Source: an uncultured Bacteroides sp.
Lineage (GTDB): Bacteria > Bacteroidota > Bacteroidia > Bacteroidales > Bacteroidaceae
Reading direction: 5' to 3'
Length of the DNA: 64,000 nucleotides
Assembly (NCBI GenBank): GCA_958453305.1
Contig: CAUDXH010000003.1
Location: forward strand, 1 to 64,000
How positions within the stretch are numbered: position 1 is the stretch's first letter; each line of letters begins with the position of its first letter. This document shows positions 63,005 to 64,000 of this stretch, piece by piece. The notes under the pieces are model-generated. The model worked only from the letters and a program-made list of their open reading frames with translations. It searched no databases and was not told the DNA's origin. The position numbers and the translations under genes are program-made.

Positions 63005-63895
63005 TTATAAAACCAGTCCCAATGTAAGAAGTATGCCAAAAAGTAAAATGTTGCGTGATGTTTCCCCTAAAATTAAGTTCAGCATTTTCCCTTTGTTTAT
63101 TTTTGCCATTCTTTGCGTAGTAAGGATATGGGGAATCAAGTAAATCTGAGGGAGCAGTGCAGCATATACCTTTCCTATCATGATAAAATAAATGCAACAC
63201 CAGCAAGCAATCATGCCTAATAGAAAATAAAGAATCAGTCCAGCCCGGGCTCCTAAACGCACCACGAGCGTCCGCTTCCCGCTTAAGGCATCTTGTTCTC
63301 TGTCGCGGAAATTATTTACCATCAGTAACGTATCTATAACCAGTCCGCAGGCTATGGAAGCTAAAGTAACAGAGGTATTCCATTCATGTGCCATTACATA
63401 AAAAGTACATCCAACTGGAACGATACCGAAAAAGACCAGCACCAATGCGTCTCCCCATCCATGATAAGCCAGCGGATAAGGACCGGCAGTATAAAGAAAG
63501 GCAAAGAGAATACACGCCAATCCTACGGGAATCATTTCTACTCCTCCATAGTATAGCAGACTTAATCCTACGGCTCCAGCCGCAAGGGTTGTGAGTATAA
63601 TTCCAACTTTCATGGCTTTCGTTGTAATCCAGCCTTGTGCGCAAGCCCGTTCGGGACCTAAGCGGTCTTCTCGGTCGGTTCCTTTAAGGTAATCATAAAG
63701 GTCATTGATGAAATTGGCATCTATCTGCATCAGAAAAGCAAATAGAAAGCAAAGCAGGGCAGGTGTGAACTGGAAATAGCCGTACACATGTGCCAGTGAA
63801 CATCCTATCATGACAGGGATAGAGGCTGCCGTCAGGGTCTTGGGACGGATGGCAAGTATCCATGCTTGAAGTGAATTGGTTTCAATCGTATTCAT
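63005..63895 (-). CDS. menA: 1,4-dihydroxy-2-naphthoate polyprenyltransferase
   Basis: MenA joins the naphthoquinone ring to the isoprenoid chain to make demethylmenaquinone, a core step of menaquinone synthesis in this anaerobic-type respiration. The 296-aa membrane protein of the UbiA superfamily has the first Asp-rich motif NDLYD (64-68) followed by KGTDREDR, the second motif NNFRDREQDALSGKRTL, and about nine hydrophobic helices. It stands alone on the minus strand, converging with the GH92 operon. Confidence 0.95.
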   Translation of the reverse strand: MNTIETNSLQAWILAIRPKTLTAASIPVMIGCSLAHVYGYFQFTPALLCFLFAFLMQIDANFINDLYDYLKGTDREDRLGPERACAQGWITTKAMKVGIILTTLAAGAVGLSLLYYGGVEMIPVGLACILFAFLYTAGPYPLAYHGWGDALVLVFFGIVPVGCTFYVMAHEWNTSVTLASIACGLVIDTLLMVNNFRDREQDALSGKRTLVVRLGARAGLILYFLLGMIACWCCIYFIMIGKVYAALLPQIYLIPHILTTQRMAKINKGKMLNLILGETSRNILLFGILLTLGLVL

Positions 63896-63915
63896 GTCTT
63901 TTTAGTTATTTGGGG

Positions 63916-63923
63916 CAAAGTTA
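63916..63923 (-). promoter_or_regulatory. menA promoter -7 element
   Basis: The minus strand reads TAACTTTG, a perfect match, with start near 63909 and a leader of about 14 nt before the ATG at 63895. No -33 element is clear. Confidence 0.55.
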
Positions 63924-64000
63924 GTTAAAAAAAGGAGGATATGGGAGACTTATCCATTCTGATTATCTATCTTTACCTTCTATTTCAATCATGTATGAGC

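Noticed and set aside
63942..64000. Possible start of a plus-strand gene (ATG at 63942 after aggagg)
   Set aside because: The window ends after 20 codons, the spacing from aggagg to ATG is only 2 bp, and the sequence matches no family I know.

Overview
This window looks like a chromosome segment of a gut Bacteroidales, most likely Bacteroides or Phocaeicola. The evidence is two SusC/SusD pairs, two hybrid two-component regulators, GH92/GH97/DUF1680 glycosidases, surface lipoproteins, and promoters with the Bacteroides -7 element TAnnTTTG. I see no phage, insertion sequence, CRISPR array, tRNA or rRNA. Species cannot be fixed from sequence reading alone.

Layout: (1) 113-9624, minus strand, is a fructan/sucrose-type locus: TonB-dependent receptor, GH32 lipoprotein, MFS sugar importer, PfkB fructokinase and a hybrid regulator with a periplasmic sugar-binding sensor. 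A 19-bp-arm palindrome sits just upstream of its promoter. (2) 9670-19713 is housekeeping: lgt, ddh, ruvA, nadK, then pdxJ-exbB-exbD-tonB-like-DJ-1-ispD-recG. (3) 19806-19887 is a 21-bp-period repeat between convergent genes. (4) 19915-47212 is a large polysaccharide utilization locus (PUL). It holds a hybrid regulator, two different DUF1680 beta-L-arabinofuranosidases, SusC, SusD, a glycan-binding lipoprotein, a BACON plus HExxH putative surface peptidase, GH97, three GH43s, a GH31 remnant and GH35. (5) 47465-47719 is ribosomal protein L31 type B. (6) 47931-62662 is a second PUL, for alpha-mannosides, with SusD, STN-bearing SusC and an ECF sigma factor on the minus strand and GH92, FecR anti-sigma, GH92, GH92 on the plus strand. 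(7) 63005-63895 is menA.

How the parts work together: in the fructan locus the outer-membrane receptor imports substrate, GH32 releases fructose, MFS imports it, fructokinase phosphorylates it and the regulator senses it. In the arabinoside PUL, GGACTATTTTTATA-like half-sites repeated every 21 bp lie at nearly the same distance from the promoters of the regulator gene, the first and second DUF1680 genes and GH35, which suggests one regulon under the regulator at 19915-23961. Its enzymes (beta-L-Araf, alpha-L-Araf, alpha-Gal and beta-Gal activities plus a candidate peptidase) would suit hydroxyproline-rich plant glycoproteins such as extensins; this is inference. The mannoside PUL has a typical sigma/anti-sigma/STN-transducer circuit. 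Its third GH92 carries Gln where the usual catalytic acid Glu sits, hinting at mannosyl-phosphate substrates.
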